64,000 nucleotides of DNA from the NCBI RefSeq assembly GCF_023204835.1, contig NZ_CP096270.1, positions 2,744,907 to 2,808,906 of the forward strand. The letters are read 5' to 3'. This document shows, piece after piece, positions 62,037 through 64,000 of the stretch. The position numbers and the translations under genes are program-made. Every line of letters begins with the position of its first letter. The first letter of the stretch is position 1. The notes below the pieces were generated by a model. The model was not told where the DNA came from, made no database searches, and was given only the letters and a program-made list of their open reading frames with translations. The DNA comes from Salinarchaeum laminariae (lineage in GTDB: Archaea > Halobacteriota > Halobacteria > Halobacteriales > Salinarchaeaceae).

Positions 62037-64000
62037 ATGGAGGACGCCCTGGACGCCATCAAGCGGCAGATCGACGGGATGGAGACCAGGCCGGCCGTCT
62101 TCGACCGGGAGCTACGCCAGCGGTTCGATCGCTGGCGGCTCGTCGATCCGGTGCCGGTCGAAGAGATTATCGAGCGGTTCGCCCGGCACGGCGGTTTCGA
62201 CGGCGACGGCGCGACGGTCAGGATTCCGCTCCACGAGGTCGACTCCGCGGAGTTGACCGGCGAGTATCTGCTCTACCACCCCGAGCACGTCGTCGAGTGC
62301 GTGGGCTTTCACGAGTACGCACGGGGCGATCTTACCCACATTCGTCTCGACGAGTTCGCCGAGACCTACCCGGCGTGGCGGCTGCGCTTCTGGCACCCCG
62401 ACTACGACCCGATCGCACAGCCGAGCTATCTCAAGGGATCGACCGACCTCGCCGACGACAGCGCCGCACCCGGCAGCTCCGTCGCGGGTCTCCAGAGCGT
62501 CGACGGCGACGACCTCTTCGACCAGCTCACCGCGTTCGTCGAGCGCGAGAAGGAGGCCGAACGCGAGGGGACGCGCCGACATTTCGAGGACCTCTCCGCC
62601 GACCAGTTCTGCGGGGAGTTCGGCGGCGTCACCGGCGTCGTCCCCGTCGGACGCGAGGTCGGTGAGTACGGCGAGCAGATCGTGAAACTGCGCGTGCCGG
62701 CCGCCGACGAGGACGGAGACGGCAATCGAACGACGGCAGACGAAGCCGGCGCTGGAGACGACGCTGGTGGCGCGGACGCTGCGACAGCCGACGCCTCGAT
62801 GGCCGGAGCGCGCTACGACAACTGGGAGGAACTCGCCGACGCTGCGGGGATGGATCCAGACGACGCCAGTGGGTCCGGCAACGAGTCAGAGGCAACGTCG
62901 AACGGCGAGCAGGACGACGATTCGACGTCGGAGAGCGTCGAGGCGTTCGACTTCCGTGAAGCGGGCCTCTACCCCGGTAGCGAAGTGATCATCGGCCACG
63001 AGCACGGTGGCCGCGGGTTCCCCGTCGAAGCCGAGCTCTACGAGGTCGAGGGGCGAACGATGCGCCTCGGCGTCTACTGGCGCAAGACCGAAGACAAGGC
63101 CGCCGCGGAAGCGGCGTTCAAGGCAGACAGCGACGCCAGCTTCGTCGTCGGCGAGCTGCTCAACGTCGTCCCGTTCGACCGCCAGTGGGACGCCATCGAG
63201 ACGATCCAGGCCGACGACCGGAAGGCAGACGTGCTGACGGGGCGGCGCGACGTGGGGTTCCGCGACGCGACCGAGGTCGACGTCCGGACGGGCGACCTCA
63301 ACGAGTACCAGTCTCGCGCCGCCACCTCCGCGCTCCGCGCCGAAGACGTCTTCTGCATCCACGGGCCGCCCGGCACCGGCAAGACCCGGACGCTGACGAA
63401 GCTGATCCGGGAAGCCGCTCGCGACCATTTGCGCGTGCTCGCGGTCGCCCACTCAAATCAGGCCGTAGACAATCTGCTCGTCGGGTCGAGCACGACCGAG
63501 CAGGCCGATCCCCGCTCGCTGCACGCGCTGGCCCAGGACGACGAACTCTCGATCGCCCGCGTCGGATCGAACTGCGATCACCCCGTCGTCGAGGAGGAGT
63601 ACGTCGGCGAGGATCACTGGCAGGCCGACGTCGTCGGCGCCACGATGAGCGCGGCTCACCAGTTCCCCGACGACCTCTTCGACCTCGTCGTCGTCGACGA
63701 GGCGACGCAGGCGACGATACCGGCGACCCTGATCCCCTTCTCGAAGGGCGAGCGCGCAGTGCTCGCCGGCGACCACAAACAGCTCCCGCCGTACCACTCA
63801 GGCGAGTACGCCGACCGCGAGGAGATGGAGAAATCCCTCTTCGAGCACGTCCTCGAGGTCTACGGCGACGGCATCGTGACGACGCTGGGGACGCAGTACC
63901 GGATGCACGAATCGATCGCGGCGTTCCCGAACGAGGCGTTCTACGACGGGCTGCTCACGCATGCCAGCCGAAACCGAGACTGGACGATCGGAACGCTGGA
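62037..64000 (+). CDS. UPF1/DNA2-family SF1B helicase, partial at the window end
   Basis: At least 654 residues, running off the window with no stop. Residues 1-400 are an unusual N-terminal module (MEDALDAIKRQIDG... with an acidic low-complexity stretch near 225-300). The helicase core then shows Walker A GPPGTGKT (Lys449), motif II VVVDEATQ, motif III GDHKQLPP and motif IV-like QYRMHESI. This is the UPF1/DNA2/IGHMBP2 subfamily, 5'-3' on RNA or DNA. Target is unknown. The start was taken at ATG 62037, which begins acidic coding sequence. Confidence 0.9.
   Translation, partial: MEDALDAIKRQIDGMETRPAVFDRELRQRFDRWRLVDPVPVEEIIERFARHGGFDGDGATVRIPLHEVDSAELTGEYLLYHPEHVVECVGFHEYARGDLTHIRLDEFAETYPAWRLRFWHPDYDPIAQPSYLKGSTDLADDSAAPGSSVAGLQSVDGDDLFDQLTAFVEREKEAEREGTRRHFEDLSADQFCGEFGGVTGVVPVGREVGEYGEQIVKLRVPAADEDGDGNRTTADEAGAGDDAGGADAATADASMAGARYDNWEELADAAGMDPDDASGSGNESEATSNGEQDDDSTSESVEAFDFREAGLYPGSEVIIGHEHGGRGFPVEAELYEVEGRTMRLGVYWRKTEDKAAAEAAFKADSDASFVVGELLNVVPFDRQWDAIETIQADDRKADVLTGRRDVGFRDATEVDVRTGDLNEYQSRAATSALRAEDVFCIHGPPGTGKTRTLTKLIREAARDHLRVLAVAHSNQAVDNLLVGSSTTEQADPRSLHALAQDDELSIARVGSNCDHPVVEEEYVGEDHWQADVVGATMSAAHQFPDDLFDLVVVDEATQATIPATLIPFSKGERAVLAGDHKQLPPYHSGEYADREEMEKSLFEHVLEVYGDGIVTTLGTQYRMHESIAAFPNEAFYDGLLTHASRNRDWTIGTL

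Overview
The window is chromosomal DNA of an extremely halophilic archaeon (class Halobacteria). The evidence is the high G+C, the very acidic predicted proteins, RNA polymerase split into H, B'', B', A' and A'' subunits, the Pcc1/S3Ae and Lsm/L37e gene pairs, haloarchaeal-type tRNAs, and many genes with a TATA-like box 22-36 nt before the start codon (leaderless transcripts). The genus cannot be fixed from sequence reading alone. About 60 protein genes and four tRNA genes are supported. No intact insertion sequence, prophage or CRISPR array was seen.

Layout. 0.3-7.5 kb holds a 40-residue zinc-motif protein, an alkaline-phosphatase-fold enzyme, phosphoglycolate phosphatase, a DRG-type GTPase, a tandem glyoxalase-fold protein and a glycosyltransferase/GtrA pair. 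7.5-9.5 kb holds initiator tRNA-Met, a TrmB-family regulator, an SMR transporter and tRNA-Ala. 9.9-12.5 kb is a coupled cluster rps15 - RecJ-like - pcc1 - rps3ae. 12.7-15.8 kb holds a membrane protein, a halocyanin-like cupredoxin, archaetidylserine synthase and a HEAT-repeat protein. 15.9-25.0 kb is a seven-gene type IV pilus operon on the minus strand (pilB, pilC and five pilin-like proteins). 25.1-29.5 kb holds tRNA-Arg, tatA, an M50-type protease, a TraB protein and a GNAT acetyltransferase. 29.6-37.8 kb is the RNA polymerase operon rpoH-B2-B1-A1-A2-nusA. 38.1-46.5 kb holds two sensor kinases (one with a complete LOV motif), tRNA-Asp, an M29-like aminopeptidase, a TbsP-like regulator and a CHAT-protease protein. 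46.8-52.6 kb holds glyA, tyrS, birA and a universal stress protein. 52.7-53.2 kb is a cluster of noncoding repeats. 53.3-64.0 kb holds a DUF2342-type zincin, an M42 peptidase, lsm-rpl37e-purF, a DUF3006/secreted metallo-beta-lactamase pair, a PD-(D/E)xK-like protein and the 5' part of a UPF1/DNA2-type helicase running off the end.

The most unusual material is noncoding. Three of the four tRNA genes have 3' trailers with partial copies of their own 3' ends and perfect inverted repeats; the fourth (Asp) has only an imperfect trailer hairpin. In the initiator-tRNA trailer the stems change sequence between copies while pairing is kept. A twin-hairpin element, [stem]-TGATGA-[stem]-AACCAC, occurs at two clear sites and one degraded site with unrelated stem sequences. 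It is embedded in a dispersed 130-200 bp repeat family seen at 2.1 kb and twice near 53 kb. These look like structured RNA or non-autonomous repeat elements. Other items worth attention are the roughly 440-residue acidic xPF-rich tail on PilB, the RecJ-like protein lacking a visible DHH motif, the CHAT protein, 18-bp tandem repeats before lsm, and the missing rps12/rps7 after nusA.
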